A stretch of 64,000 bases of DNA, taken from Limnobacter thiooxidans (GTDB taxonomy: Bacteria > Pseudomonadota > Gammaproteobacteria > Burkholderiales > Burkholderiaceae_B). Position 1 is the stretch's first letter. Each line of letters begins with the position of its first letter. The notes beneath the pieces are model-generated. The model was not told where the DNA came from and searched no databases. It saw only the letters and a program-made list of their open reading frames with translations. The position numbers were made by a program, and so were the translations under genes. Below are positions 1-10,000 of this stretch, piece after piece. Location of the stretch: contig NZ_AP028947.1 of assembly GCF_036323495.1 (NCBI RefSeq), positions 1,240,001 to 1,304,000 of the forward strand, given 5' to 3'.

Positions 1-1511
1 CTGGCACCGAACTGCCCGTAGACGAGAACCAGATTATTGCCGAACGCCGCAGCAAGCTGGCCAAATTGCGCGAGAAGGGTCAGCCTTTCCCCAACAGCTT
101 CAAGCCCGAGCACCGCGCTGCTGACCTGCATGCGCACTATGGTTTGTTGGACAAGGAAACACTGGACCCGCAAGGCATTGAGGTGTCGGTCTCCGGCCGC
201 ATGATGCTTAAACGCGTGATGGGCAAGGCCAGTTTTGCAACTGTGCAGGACGGCACAGGCCGCATCCAGTTCTACATCAACAACGAAGGTGTGGGCGAAG
301 ACGTTCACGGCGAATTCAAGCACTGGGATTTGGGCGACATCATTGCCGCCAAGGGCAAACTGTTCAAAACCAACAAGGGCGAATTGAGCGTGCATTGCAC
401 GGAAATTCATTTGTTGGCGAAAAGCCTGCGCCCATTGCCAGACAAGTTTCACGGCCTGGCCGATCAGGAAATCAAGTACCGCCAGCGCTACGTGGATTTG
501 ATCGTGACCGAGGAAACCCGCAACACCTTTGTTGCGCGTTCCAGGGCCATGTCCTCAATTCGCAATTTCATGAGCGACAACGGTTTTCTGGAAGTGGAAA
601 CCCCGATGCTGCACCCCATTCCCGGTGGCGCATCGGCCAAGCCTTTCATTACCCATCACAATGCGCTGGACATGGAAATGTACCTGCGAATTGCGCCTGA
701 ACTGTATTTGAAGCGCCTGATTGTGGGCGGCTTTGAGCGCGTGTTCGAGATCAACCGCAACTTCCGCAATGAAGGGGTCAGCCCGCGCCACAACCCTGAA
801 TTCACCATGATGGAATTCTATGCGGCATACTGGAACTACCGCGACCTGATGGACTTCACCGAGCAGGTGATTCAGCATGCAGCCGTGACCGCCACTGGTA
901 GCGCCAACCTGACTTACCAGGGCCGCGAGCTGGATTTGTCCAAGCCTTTTGCACGCCTGACCATTGTTGAAGCCATTCAGAAGTATTTCCCTGAATACGC
1001 CACGGACGATTTGAACAACATCGACTACCTGAAAAAGGCCTTGGCCAAGAAGGGTGTGCATGTGGACAAAGAGCCTGCCCTGAAAAATGCAGGCAAGGGC
1101 GCATTGCAATTGGCCCTGTTCGAGGAAACCTCTGAAAGCCTGTTGTGGGAACCTACTTTCATTGTGGACTATCCTGTTGAAGTGTCTCCCTTGGCTCGTG
1201 CGTCGGACGCTGATTCACAAATCACCGAACGTTTCGAGTTGTTTATTACCGGCCGCGAAATTGCCAACGGCTTTTCTGAATTGAACGATCCGGAAGACCA
1301 AGCCGACCGATTCAAGAAGCAGGTTGAAGCAAAAGAAGCGGGCGATGACGAAGCCATGTTCTTCGACGCCGACTTCATTCGTGCGTTGGAATATGGCATG
1401 CCACCCACCGGTGGTTGTGGTATCGGCATTGACCGTTTGATGATGCTGATCACTGACAGCCCTAATATTCGGGACGTCATTCTGTTTCCGCACTTGAGGC
1501 GCGAAGACTAA
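1..1511 (+). CDS. lysS: Lysyl-tRNA synthetase, class II (5' end missing)
   Basis: Charges tRNA-Lys with lysine in the cytoplasm. The reading frame is open from the first bases (frame starts at base 3) and runs through residues ending in [13 protein letters not shown], typical of the LysS N-terminal helix, so the true start lies upstream of the window. An OB-fold anticodon-binding domain comes first ([18 protein letters not shown]), then the class II catalytic core with motif 2 ([13 protein letters not shown]) and motif 3 ([12 protein letters not shown]). About 500 residues are visible, close to the usual family length, so only a few N-terminal residues are lost. No clear terminator follows; the next 300 bases are a repeat element. 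Confidence 0.97.
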   Translation, partial: GTELPVDENQIIAERRSKLAKLREKGQPFPNSFKPEHRAADLHAHYGLLDKETLDPQGIEVSVSGRMMLKRVMGKASFATVQDGTGRIQFYINNEGVGEDVHGEFKHWDLGDIIAAKGKLFKTNKGELSVHCTEIHLLAKSLRPLPDKFHGLADQEIKYRQRYVDLIVTEETRNTFVARSRAMSSIRNFMSDNGFLEVETPMLHPIPGGASAKPFITHHNALDMEMYLRIAPELYLKRLIVGGFERVFEINRNFRNEGVSPRHNPEFTMMEFYAAYWNYRDLMDFTEQVIQHAAVTATGSANLTYQGRELDLSKPFARLTIVEAIQKYFPEYATDDLNNIDYLKKALAKKGVHVDKEPALKNAGKGALQLALFEETSESLLWEPTFIVDYPVEVSPLARASDADSQITERFELFITGREIANGFSELNDPEDQADRFKKQVEAKEAGDDEAMFFDADFIRALEYGMPPTGGCGIGIDRLMMLITDSPNIRDVILFPHLRRED

Positions 1512-1551
1512 GTCGCATCAAGGTTCAGACCTAGAGGCGTCTTCATACGTT

Positions 1552-1775
1552 CGCTGCGCTTCGCTTTAGAAGCCTCGTCATGTCACTTGTCTCGACAGCC
1601 CCGCCCAACGTGAAAGTTGTGGCGGTGGCCGTTCCTCTTTCACCTTGCAATGGATGCCGCAAACGCTAAAGCGTCTTGCGGAGCCGCTTCGCGTCTAATC
1701 CATTGCAGAGTTGGGGAACGGCGGGCGGGTCTAGAATGTCGAGACCAAGTGATATTGGCAAGGCTTCTCGCGCGA
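1552..1775. repeat. Nested palindromic repeat element, copy 1
   Basis: A ~220-bp intergenic element that recurs at 2946-3171. It is built as nested inverted repeats: outer arms (left GAAGCCTCGTCATGTCACTT..., right ending in AAGTGATATTGGCAAGGCTTC) are imperfect reverse complements; inside them GCAATGGAT at ~1648 pairs with ATCCATTGC at ~1698; at the centre CCGCAAACGCT pairs with AGCGTCTTGCGG. No convincing reading frame lies in it. It looks like a non-autonomous MITE-like or REP-like mobile palindrome; transposition itself is inferred. Confidence 0.75.
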
Positions 1776-1832
1776 CAGCAGCGGCGATGCCAATGCTGAA
1801 GCCTGAATTGATCTCACCTGGGTTTGTCAGGT

Positions 1833-2261
1833 TCACGAAGGAAGGTCTTTCGATGATGCTGAAATCAGTTTGATTGCACCATGTGTGTCAACCTCAAAAC
1901 TGTACTCACCTTCAGTCAAGTTAATCAGGTAAAAAAAGCGGCCAGACAGGCCATACCTTGTTTTCCTTAACTCATAAAAGCATTTGGATTGTTCTGCGCA
2001 GCCCTCTTGAAACAGGAAGCGACTGGTTTTCTCGTCAATCCACGTCATCTCGATTTTTTGATCCTCAAGCTGAATCAAAATTGGTTTCTGACGGATATTG
2101 CAAAAGTTTTCAACCACACTTGCATCGTCAGACTTGAATATCAATTCACATTCATTTTTTGAATGCAGGGTTAATTTCGTGGGCAGTGTTTCCACAGGTT
2201 GCGAGCATGCACTCGCAGTGACTATGAGCACAAAAAAGCAAATTGTTTTTAATTTTTGCAC
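1833..2261 (-). CDS. Small predicted lipoprotein, unknown function
   Basis: A 142-residue protein I do not recognise. The N-terminus has lysines, a hydrophobic stretch and a cysteine at residue 19 in the context TASACS, consistent with signal peptidase II cleavage, although the -3 residue is Ala instead of the usual Leu. The mature part has five further cysteines and is rich in Glu and Lys, with no motif I can name. Its start overlaps the end of the upstream M23 peptidase gene by 13 bases, so the two are probably translationally coupled; a periplasmic partner role is an inference from that. Confidence 0.7.
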   Translation of the reverse strand: MQKLKTICFFVLIVTASACSQPVETLPTKLTLHSKNECELIFKSDDASVVENFCNIRQKPILIQLEDQKIEMTWIDEKTSRFLFQEGCAEQSKCFYELRKTRYGLSGRFFYLINLTEGEYSFEVDTHGAIKLISASSKDLPS

Positions 2262-2707
2262 AATGCTTCCTCTTGGAGAAAGCGTGATGGATCAATTTGC
2301 TCGCCGTTTAATGTGATTTCGAAATGCACATGATTTGTAATGCTTGGGTACTTGATCGTCAAATCCTGGGCAGTACCAATCGTTTCGCCTTGTTTTACTG
2401 TTCTGCCAACTATTTCCTTGTGCGGGTCTACGTAGAAAAGTTTTATCTGGTATCCCTCATAGCGCCCCAACCCCTCTATTACAAGACCTTTGAATCGATC
2501 ATCCGATTTGTAAGGCGCAGCGATTCGAACTACTTTGCCAAACACCGGAGAATAAACATGAGAGTTCGCCTCAATATTGAAGTCCACCCCCTTGTGTAGT
2601 CGCACACCGCGTGGTGCGCCGAAATGTCCGCGACCGAACAGATCGCTTCCCCGGACATTGTTTGAACCCGTGGGAGAGCAAAACAAACTACTTTCAGATG
2701 GCGCCAT
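2249..2707 (-). CDS. M23-family metallopeptidase, LECT2-like
   Basis: A 152-residue single-domain zinc peptidase of the LytM/M23 type, a family that usually cuts peptidoglycan cross-bridges. Zinc-site motifs are intact: H38-x3-D42 (HKGVDF) and H126-x-H128 (HVHFE). Several blocks recall animal LECT2 as I remember it: NxxRxxDxxGxGxFGAxR, HKGVD, VYSPVFG, APY, KLFYVDP, VKQGETIG and YPSITNHVH. An in-frame stop lies just upstream of the ATG, so no signal peptide can be added in this frame, which is odd for a cell-wall enzyme; a separate hydrophobic frame (ATG near 2770) ends close by, so a 5' lesion or sequencing frameshift is possible. It overlaps the following lipoprotein gene by 13 bases. Confidence 0.8.
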   Translation of the reverse strand: MAPSESSLFCSPTGSNNVRGSDLFGRGHFGAPRGVRLHKGVDFNIEANSHVYSPVFGKVVRIAAPYKSDDRFKGLVIEGLGRYEGYQIKLFYVDPHKEIVGRTVKQGETIGTAQDLTIKYPSITNHVHFEITLNGEQIDPSRFLQEEALCKN

Positions 2708-2945
2708 TTTTGAGTCTCACTGAATAAAACAACAGTGTAGACAAGGGTGAAGAACGAACAAAATTCATACCTTGTTCAGCATCACTCTTGACTGTACCCT
2801 TGACGAACCTCGATGCGCTGTTTAGCTGGCTATTCGAAGGCTTGCCATCTCGTTGGCGTTCAGCACCTTCAAGCCCTCCTACCGTGTCACTTTTCCTGAC
2901 AGTGTCGCTTCGCGCTTCAAAGCCTCTTTATGTCACCAGTCCTGT

Positions 2946-3171
2946 CTGCGTCGCTTCGCGTTTCAAAGCCTTGCCATGCACTTGTCTCGACAGCCCCGCC
3001 CAACGTGAAAGTTGTGGCGGTGGCCGTTCCTCTTCCACCTTGCAATGGATACCGCAAACGCTAGCGCGTCTTGCGGAGCCGCTACGCGTCTAATCCATTG
3101 CTTCGGTTCAGGAACGGCGGGCGTGTCTTGAATATCGAGCCCAAGTGACATTGGCAAGGCTTCTCGCGCGA
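2946..3171. repeat. Nested palindromic repeat element, copy 2
   Basis: Near-identical over most of its length to 1552-1775, in the same orientation. The outer arm AAAGCCTTGCCATGCACTTG pairs with CAAGTGACATTGGCAAGGCTT on the right. The inner pair GCAATGGAT/ATCCATTGC and central pair CCGCAAACGCT/GCGTCTTGCGG are preserved. Most differences between the copies are single-base changes, and several fall in loops, so base-pairing seems to be maintained. The two copies bracket the M23/lipoprotein gene pair. Confidence 0.75.
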
Positions 3172-3251
3172 AGACGGCTGTGACGTGCCAGCATTGGTGC
3201 TTGTGGCTGCTGAGGGCTTGCACGCGTAACTGGCTGGGATCAAGCTGCCGC

Positions 3252-3287
3252 GGACTTGGCGGACTTGGCGGACTTGGCGGTCTTGCG
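3252..3287. repeat. 9-bp tandem repeat (GGACTTGGC x3 plus one degenerate)
   Basis: Three exact copies of GGACTTGGC at 3252, 3261 and 3270 are followed by a degenerate fourth copy (GGTCTTGCG). It lies in non-coding DNA and could vary in copy number between strains. Confidence 0.85.
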
Positions 3288-3384
3288 AACTTCGCTGCGG
3301 GCAACTCACCTGCAGCTTTGGCTCACTGTGCGGTGTTGCGATCATTCCGCCGATTCAGGTGGGCTTCCCGCTTGATGCGCAGTC

Positions 3385-3444
3385 GAGGGGCGATTCCGTC
3401 AGGAAGCGATGCGAACACGCCTTGGGCGTTTCGCATGCCCCGAG
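3385..3444. repeat. Nested hairpin
   Basis: ATGCGAACACGCC (3409-3421) pairs with GGCGTTTCGCAT (3425-3436) across a TTG loop with one bulged base; outside it GGGGC at 3387 pairs with GCCCC at 3437. The design resembles the centre of the nearby ~220-bp elements. It is not followed by a T-run on either strand, so it is not an obvious terminator. Confidence 0.55.
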
Positions 3445-3572
3445 CCAGCAATCAAGAAGGGATTAAAGCCCGCCAAGGCGGGATGACGCGACACGCACAT
3501 TGAGCATTAACAAGGCGGTATGTCGCGACAAGTACATTGAGTTATTAATAAGCTGCGTCAAGCTCGCCAGGC

Positions 3573-4490
3573 TCAAAAAACCGTCACCGCCACTTTCAGC
3601 GTGTGCTCTCCACCCCCATGCACCACCCCCCGCATCGGCGGTACATCCGCATAATCACGCCCAATCGCCACCGTCACATAACGCGTGTCCGGCAACTGGT
3701 TGTTGGTGGGGTCGAAATCAACCCAACCCACATCGGGGCCGCACCAAAGCGAAACCCAGGCGTGGCTGGCATCTGCACCCAGCAACTTCGGTTGCCCGGG
3801 TGGTGGTTCGGTCAGCATGTATCCGCTGACATAACGGGCTGAAAGGCCCAGCGATCGCAGAACCGCTAACATCACGTGTGCGAAGTCCTGGCAAACACCT
3901 TCGCGGCTTTGCATCACTTCTTCCACTGTGGTGTGGATGGTGGTTGAACCACTTTGGTAATTGAATTCACGAAAGATTCGCTGCATCAAGGCCTGGCCAG
4001 CATGGACAACTTGCCTGCCAGGCCAGAAATCGAGGCTGCCGTAATCGCGCAAAGAATCAAGCACCGGCACATGCTTGGATTCAAACCTGAACTGGTAGTC
4101 ATCGGAGATGGCTTGCCCGGCCTGATAGCGCAACTGATCCACCAGCTCGTTCCAGCTTGGGCTGATCAAGTCGTCAATCGGGCCAGTGTGCAAAAAGTTG
4201 CTGACCTCGACTTCACTTTCGCTGACCACTTCAAGATTGTCGTGGGGGTAATTCATCTCGAAATGGTGAACTACATTGCCAAATGCATCGGTGTTGCTTT
4301 GCACGGTTGACGGGTTCGGCCGGATTTTGAGCGTGTGGGAAACCAGCTTTTGGCCTTTGCGCAGCGGACCCGCCTGCATGCTCAAGCCTTCCTGCGGCTG
4401 GAGGATACAGATTTGCTGGGCACACTCTGCCGGCTGTTGATAGTCGTAATCGGTGACATGGGTCACCTTTCTTCTTTCCGAGAAGGTCAT
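3573..4490 (-). CDS. Transglutaminase-like cysteine protein
   Basis: A 305-residue protein with an N-terminal bacterial transglutaminase beta domain (starting KVTHVTDYDYQQPA) and a transglutaminase core. The catalytic triad is visible: C200 in REGVCQDFAH, H243 in DASHAWVSLW and D260 in WVDFDPTN. Such proteins hydrolyse or transfer peptide amide bonds; there is no signal peptide, so it should act in the cytoplasm. It is the last gene of a three-gene minus-strand operon, starting 3 bases after the stop of the ATP-grasp/alpha-E gene. In this conserved context it probably acts on a peptide made or tagged by the ATP-grasp partner; the substrate is unknown. Confidence 0.88.
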   Translation of the reverse strand: MTFSERRKVTHVTDYDYQQPAECAQQICILQPQEGLSMQAGPLRKGQKLVSHTLKIRPNPSTVQSNTDAFGNVVHHFEMNYPHDNLEVVSESEVEVSNFLHTGPIDDLISPSWNELVDQLRYQAGQAISDDYQFRFESKHVPVLDSLRDYGSLDFWPGRQVVHAGQALMQRIFREFNYQSGSTTIHTTVEEVMQSREGVCQDFAHVMLAVLRSLGLSARYVSGYMLTEPPPGQPKLLGADASHAWVSLWCGPDVGWVDFDPTNNQLPDTRYVTVAIGRDYADVPPMRGVVHGGGEHTLKVAVTVF

Positions 4491-4493
4491 TGA

Positions 4494-7058
4494 TTATCTT
4501 CCCTGAATGACTTGGTCTGGTAATTCGGCCAGTCTGAAATATTGGGCGCCCACCAGGTCAGAAACCTTGTAAGCGGTGTCGAGCAATTCTTGTAGCCATG
4601 CCCGCAATTTGCGGCCCGTTTCTGCCGGGAAAGGAGGCTGCAAACCTTCCAGACTCAGGCCCTCGGGCATCTCACCCGATTGATAAACACTGTCGAATAG
4701 CTGACGAATCTGGCTGGTGTCGCCAGGTAACCTGTCGATGACAATGTCCAGCTTGTACAAAATCCTTCGGATGGCATAAGGCGCATCTTCATCGAAAATC
4801 AGCAAATCCAGCGTGGGCAACCATTCAAACCGGTGCTGGTAACGCGACCGGTAAGTGATGGTACTGTCTGCCAAGGCAATCGCCAGGGCCAAGCCGTGTT
4901 CTCCAGCGCGACCGGGCATGCTGGTGAGTGACAACAAGCAATCGCAGGCACCGCAAAGGCGTTCAAGCTGACGACCCAGTTGTAAAAACCGCCAACCGTT
5001 GTCGCGGGTCATGTGATCACTTTGCTCACCATGCATGGCCAGCAAGTACAACTGTACCTGCTCAAGCGATGCAGTGGGCAAGATACGTTGAAAACGGGCA
5101 TGTTCAGGTTCGGTCAGCACCTTGGCGCAATCATTCAACAAGCGCCAATGGCCACTGCTCAAGCGCTCACGAAGTTGCCCAGCCACACTGGCCAGCCCGT
5201 TCAGTTGTCCAGCCAGGCCTTCAGCGGGGGGCGCATCAAAACCGGTTTTGTACCATAGCCTTTCCAGAATATTCGCTTCCAACTCGTCCTGGGTTTTGGG
5301 TTCAGCAGGATCGAACTCATCGCTAATGCCCTGTTTGCCGCACAATTCATGCAGCAGCCCTAAGGTTGTGTGGTCCAGGTATTCTTCTTCGTTCAGCAGT
5401 AGTTGGGTACGCATCAGCAAACGCAGGGAAAAACTGGCCCGTTCTGTGTAGCGGCCCAGCCAGAACAAGTGTTCGGCTGCACGGCTGGATACTGGCCTGC
5501 GCAAGGCTTGAAGGTCTTTGGCTTGCAGCTTTTCTTTCAGATTGGTGGTGCGTTCAACAGGCTCGCCACTGCGAACCCAGGTGTCCAGGCTGGTGCCACC
5601 TTTTTGCATGCTGACAATGCCATGCTGGTCGCCTGCCACACGGGTCAAACCACCGGGCATCACCGTGTAATTGCCCTGGCCATCGGTGACGGCAAACAGG
5701 CGCAGCATCATGGCGCGTTCTTCAATTCCGCCTGTGCCATTCCAGATCGGAACCCGCGACAGGGGAATCAATTCCTGCAGCGTGTACTGGGATGGGCGCT
5801 GGCTGATTTTCGACAGCCAGGCGCGTTTTTCAATTTCGTCCAGCTCGGACCCCATGATGGAGTCCATGGTTTTGCCTCGTCTGTTGGGCCCTGTCGACTT
5901 GATCACCAGGTTATTCAGGCGTTCGCTAGCCTGCGCCCATGCAGGCGACTCACCACACCACCAGCTTGGCACGCTGGGCAAGAGCAATTCTTCGTTCAGA
6001 TAATGTTTGCCCAGGCCTGGCATGAAGCCGTGAATGGCAGGGCTTTCCAGCCAGCCGGCACCCGGCATGTTGGCCATGACCACGCCCCCGGTGCGAATGG
6101 ACTGCATCAAACCCGGTACGCCCAATTGAGAGTCTTCACGAAGTTCAAGTGGATCAAGCCACTGGTCGTCAGTTCGGCGAATCAGGCCATCAATGGGTTC
6201 AAGACCATTGACTGTTTTTAGAAATACCTTGTTGTTTCGCACGGTCAGGTCATTGCCCTCGACCAGCGAAATACCCAAATAACGGGCCAAGTAGGTGTGT
6301 TCAAAGTAGGTTTCGTTGTAAGGGCCCGGTGTCAGCAGGGCAATGCGTGCGTTATCACCTTTTGGTGACAATCTTCGAATGGCGTCAATGTAGTCGCGAT
6401 AAAAACCAGCGAGATGCTGGATCTGCATGTCGCGGAAGTTGCGTGTGAAGCTGCGCGAAATACTCAAGCGGTTTTCGAGTGCATAACCCAGGCCAGAAGG
6501 GGCTTGAATGCGGTGGGTGATTACCCACCATTTGCCGTCGGGGCTTCGGCCCAGGTCAAACGCCACCATGTGCAGCCAAACCTTGTTGGGCGGTTGCATA
6601 CCTTGCATTTGCGGCAAGTACCCTGAATGCCCGTAAACCAGGTCGGCTGGCAACAGGCCTGTTGAAAGCAGTTCACGTGGGCCATACACATCGCCCATCA
6701 TGGCGTTCAACAGCTGCGCGCGCTGTGCCACACCGGCTTGCAACACAGCCCAGTCGGCCTGGTCGATGATGAAAGGAAGCAGGTCCAGCGACCAGGGGCG
6801 TGATGTGCCCTGGGCGTGGTCTGCATACACATTGTAGGTAATTCCATTGTCGCGAATCTGCTTGGCCAGCGCGGCTTTTTTGCCGTCCAGGTGTTCACCA
6901 AGCCCTGTTGCGGGCAGTCGGTTTACAAACTCTGCCCAGGCAGGGCGCAACACCCCAGCGCCTGCCAGTTCGCTGTAATAGGCGCTGGTGCCCTTCAGGA
7001 TGCTTTGTTGCCAGGGTATGTTGGCGTTCGCAAGGTTGGGATTCGGGTTTGCGCTCAA
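4494..7058 (-). CDS. Circularly permuted ATP-grasp / alpha-E fusion protein
   Basis: An 854-residue fusion. Roughly the first 480 residues match the circularly permuted type 2 ATP-grasp family (COG2308): GDNARIALLTPGPYNETYFEH, GLIRRTDDQWLDPLELRED, NMPGAGWLESPA and YTLQELIPLSRVPIW are recognisable. From about residue 510 an alpha-E helical domain (COG2307) begins at RAAEHLFWLGRYTERASF. ATP-grasp enzymes join a carboxylate to an amine or thiol through an acyl-phosphate. In many genomes the two domains are separate adjacent genes; here they are one chain. It is the middle gene of the operon, 41 bases after the DUF2126 gene and 3 before the second transglutaminase gene. Family-level comparative genomics predicts peptide synthesis or modification; the product is unknown. 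Confidence 0.9.
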   Translation of the reverse strand: MSANPNPNLANANIPWQQSILKGTSAYYSELAGAGVLRPAWAEFVNRLPATGLGEHLDGKKAALAKQIRDNGITYNVYADHAQGTSRPWSLDLLPFIIDQADWAVLQAGVAQRAQLLNAMMGDVYGPRELLSTGLLPADLVYGHSGYLPQMQGMQPPNKVWLHMVAFDLGRSPDGKWWVITHRIQAPSGLGYALENRLSISRSFTRNFRDMQIQHLAGFYRDYIDAIRRLSPKGDNARIALLTPGPYNETYFEHTYLARYLGISLVEGNDLTVRNNKVFLKTVNGLEPIDGLIRRTDDQWLDPLELREDSQLGVPGLMQSIRTGGVVMANMPGAGWLESPAIHGFMPGLGKHYLNEELLLPSVPSWWCGESPAWAQASERLNNLVIKSTGPNRRGKTMDSIMGSELDEIEKRAWLSKISQRPSQYTLQELIPLSRVPIWNGTGGIEERAMMLRLFAVTDGQGNYTVMPGGLTRVAGDQHGIVSMQKGGTSLDTWVRSGEPVERTTNLKEKLQAKDLQALRRPVSSRAAEHLFWLGRYTERASFSLRLLMRTQLLLNEEEYLDHTTLGLLHELCGKQGISDEFDPAEPKTQDELEANILERLWYKTGFDAPPAEGLAGQLNGLASVAGQLRERLSSGHWRLLNDCAKVLTEPEHARFQRILPTASLEQVQLYLLAMHGEQSDHMTRDNGWRFLQLGRQLERLCGACDCLLSLTSMPGRAGEHGLALAIALADSTITYRSRYQHRFEWLPTLDLLIFDEDAPYAIRRILYKLDIVIDRLPGDTSQIRQLFDSVYQSGEMPEGLSLEGLQPPFPAETGRKLRAWLQELLDTAYKVSDLVGAQYFRLAELPDQVIQGR

Positions 7059-7099
7059 AGCGATTCACTGCATGAAATACGGAGACCCATTGTAAATGC

Positions 7100-10000
7100 C
7101 TAACACCACCTTAGGTCGAGAGTAATCGGGAACTCGGGTCTTCCTGATGGGCTTTTTACACTAACCTTGCCGTGGGTATGGCCCATGCGGAAGAATCGAG
7201 TCAATCGGCGGCTTTCTGCTTCAAAGGCATTCACCGGGAAAAGGTCATAATTTCTGCCGCCCGGGTGAGCCACATGGTACTGGCATCCTCCCAGGCTGCG
7301 TCCATTCCACGTGTCAATCAAGTCGAAGGTCAACGGGGTGTGCACACCGATGGTGGGGTGCAGTGCATTGGGTGGCTGCCAAGCACGGTAGCGAACCCCA
7401 GCCACGTATTCACCTACTGTTCCTGTGCTGTGCAAGGGAACCTTCACGCCGTTGCAGGTTAAAACATATCGTTCGTCCACGAAGTTTTTGACCTTCACCT
7501 CTACACGTTCCAGCGACGAGTCCACATAGCGCACAGTGCCGCCAGGCGCACCTTCCTCACCCAGAACATGCCATGGCTCGAGCGCACTGAAAATTTCCAC
7601 TTCCACGCCCCGGCTTGAGAAGTCGCCCATTTTTGGGAAGCGGAAGGCAAAGTGGGGGTTGAACCAATCCAGCTTGAATGGAAACCCTGCATCGTTCAAA
7701 TCGGCCACCACATCGGTGATGTCGTTTTTGACAAAGGTGGACAGCATGTACTGGTCATGAAGCCGAGTGCCCCATTTCACAAGTCGTGCCGTGTAAGGTG
7801 TTTTCCAGAACTTGGCGATCAGCGTGCGCAGCAGCAATTGCTGGGCAAGGCTCATTTGCGCGTTGGGCGGCATTTCGAAAGCACGCAGCTCCAGCAGGCC
7901 CAGACGACCTGTCGAGGTGTCTGGGCTGTAAAGCTTGTCGATGCAGAATTCGCTTCGGTGGGTGTTTCCAGTGGCATCAATCAGGATGTTGCGCAACAGC
8001 CTGTCAATAATCCACGGTGGCGGGTTGCCCGAATACTTTTGCATCTGCCGATCCAGCTCGGTCAAGGCCAGTTCAAGTTCATGAACCTGGTCGGTACGGG
8101 CCTCGTCCACACGGGGTGCCTGGCTGGTCGGGCCTACGAACAGGCCAGAGAAGAGGTAAGACAAACCGGGGTGGTTGTGCCAGTAGCGCAGCAGGCTGCC
8201 CAGCAGGTCTGGGCGTCGCAGGAATGGGCTGTTTTCCGGTGTTTCACCACCCATCACGAAATGGTTGCCTCCACCCGTTCCGCTGTGGCGGCCATCCAGC
8301 ATGAACTTTTCGCTCGACAGGCCAATCTGCCGCGCCTCTTCGTACAGGTTGGTTGTCAGGTGCAGCAACTCTGCCCAGGTTTTGCTGGGCTGTACGTTCA
8401 CTTCAAGCACGCCCGGGTCGGGGGTGACCTGCAGCATGGTCATGCGTGCATCGCGCGGGGGCGTGTAACCTTCCATCACCACAGGCTGATTCATGGCCTG
8501 TGCCGTGTCTTCAATTCTGGCGATCAGTTCAAGGTAGTCATCCAGCGATTCAAGCGGTGGCATGAACACGTACAGTTGCCCGTTGCGAACCTGAACGCAC
8601 ATGGCGGTTCGCACAATGTGGGTGGCTGATTCTTTCATGACCGGTGCTGTGTCGTCCGCAACAGCAGTTTTGCCCGCAATGCCGCCTGGCTTTTGCACGG
8701 CCACGCGCGCAGCGGCAGGGGGGGCAAATGGGTCGGCAGGAATCGTGTACGGGTAATCCTTTTTAGCCACCCAAGGTTGCGAGTCCAAGGGCAAGCGATA
8801 ACCCATGGCCGAGTCGCCAGGTATCAGGTACATGCGTTCATCACGCAAGAACCAGCGGCCAGTTCTCCACTGGCCTTTGTGTGCCTGAATCGGTATGCAG
8901 TAGCCAACTTCTTCAGTCAAGCCTTGGGTGAACACTTTGTTCAGGCGTTTGCGTTCCAGCGGGTCGTCAAGCCTGGAGTCGAACGGGTCCACGTTAACAG
9001 GCAGCTTGCGTTCACGCCACATATAATACCAGGCGTCTTCAAAGCCAGGCATCACATACCGTGAATGAAGTCCAAGGCGGCTGCACAGGCCTTCCATGAA
9101 TTTTTTGGCCGTCGCGTTGGTGGCTTTTCCATCTTTCGGTTCACGGCTTAACAGCTTCGGGTTTTTCCAGATCGGTTCACCGCTTTTAAGCCAATACAGT
9201 GACAAGGCCCACCGTGGCAATTGCTCGCCGGGGTACCATTTGCCCTGGCCAAAATGATAGAAGCCACCCTTGCCATAGTAGTTACTCAGCTTGCCCAGCA
9301 TCTTGATGCCGTACTCACGCTTGGTTGGGCCCAATGCGTCGATGTTCCATTCCGCTGCGCCGCGGTCGGTGTTGGCTACAAAAGTGGGCTCTCCGCCCAT
9401 GGTCAGGCGCACATCCAATGCTTCCAGCGCCTTGTCCACTTCAAAGCCCAAGGCCTCAATTCCCTTCCATTGTTCTTCGGTATAGGGTTTGCTGGTGCGG
9501 GGTGATTCATACACCCGCTGCACGCTCATCTCGTGCTCGAACTCCACCTCGCATTCATCGAGTGCGCCTGTAATTGGGGCAGCGCTGCCCGGCTCTGGCG
9601 AGCACGCCAGTGGAATATGGCCTTCACCGGCCAACAGGCCGGAAGTGGGGTCAAAACCGATCCAGCCTGCGCCGGGCAAATACACTTCACACCAGGCATG
9701 CAGGTCGGTGAAGTCCTTTTCCGGGCCATCTGGCCCATCGATGGCCTTCACGTCACTGGTCAGTTGAATCAGGTAACCTGATGCAAAACGAGCAGCCAAG
9801 CCCAAGCGGCGCAAAATTTGCACCATCAGCCAAGCCGTGTCACGGCAGGAACCAGAACCGGTGTTCAGTGTTTCATCTGGTGTTTGTACGCCTGGCTCCA
9901 TGCGAATCAAATACTTGATCTTGTTCGCCAGATCTTGGTTCAAGCCCACCAGAAAATCGATGGTTTTTACCCGGCTCAGGTTCATGTCCGCCATGTAGGC

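Larger units (their letters stand above)
2708..3572. other. Gene-free, repeat-rich intergenic region
   Basis: No credible coding sequence is visible. The region holds, in order: a 21-bp near-identical direct repeat (GTCGCTTCGCG[C/T]TTCAAAGCC at 2904-2924 and 2950-2970), the second palindromic element (2946-3171), a 9-bp tandem repeat (3252-3287), a nested hairpin (3385-3444), a CCCGCC/GGCGGG hairpin near 3470, and an imperfect ~24-bp direct repeat containing ACATTGAG (about 3488-3510 and 3524-3550). It ends at the stop of the transglutaminase gene. Confidence 0.7.

Noticed and set aside
1617-1873. Small frames within palindromic element copy 1
   Set aside because: The same element at 2946-3171 does not preserve the frame, so selection is on structure, not coding.
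3180-3829. Small plus-strand frames in the repeat region and opposite the transglutaminase gene
   Set aside because: They translate simple repeats (GLGGLGGLGGL) or the complement of a real gene.
5403-6221. 272-codon plus-strand frame
   Set aside because: Antisense to the conserved ATP-grasp/alpha-E gene; composition is that of a shadow frame with no domain.
7652-8629. 325-codon plus-strand frame
   Set aside because: Antisense to the conserved DUF2126 gene; no motif or start signal.
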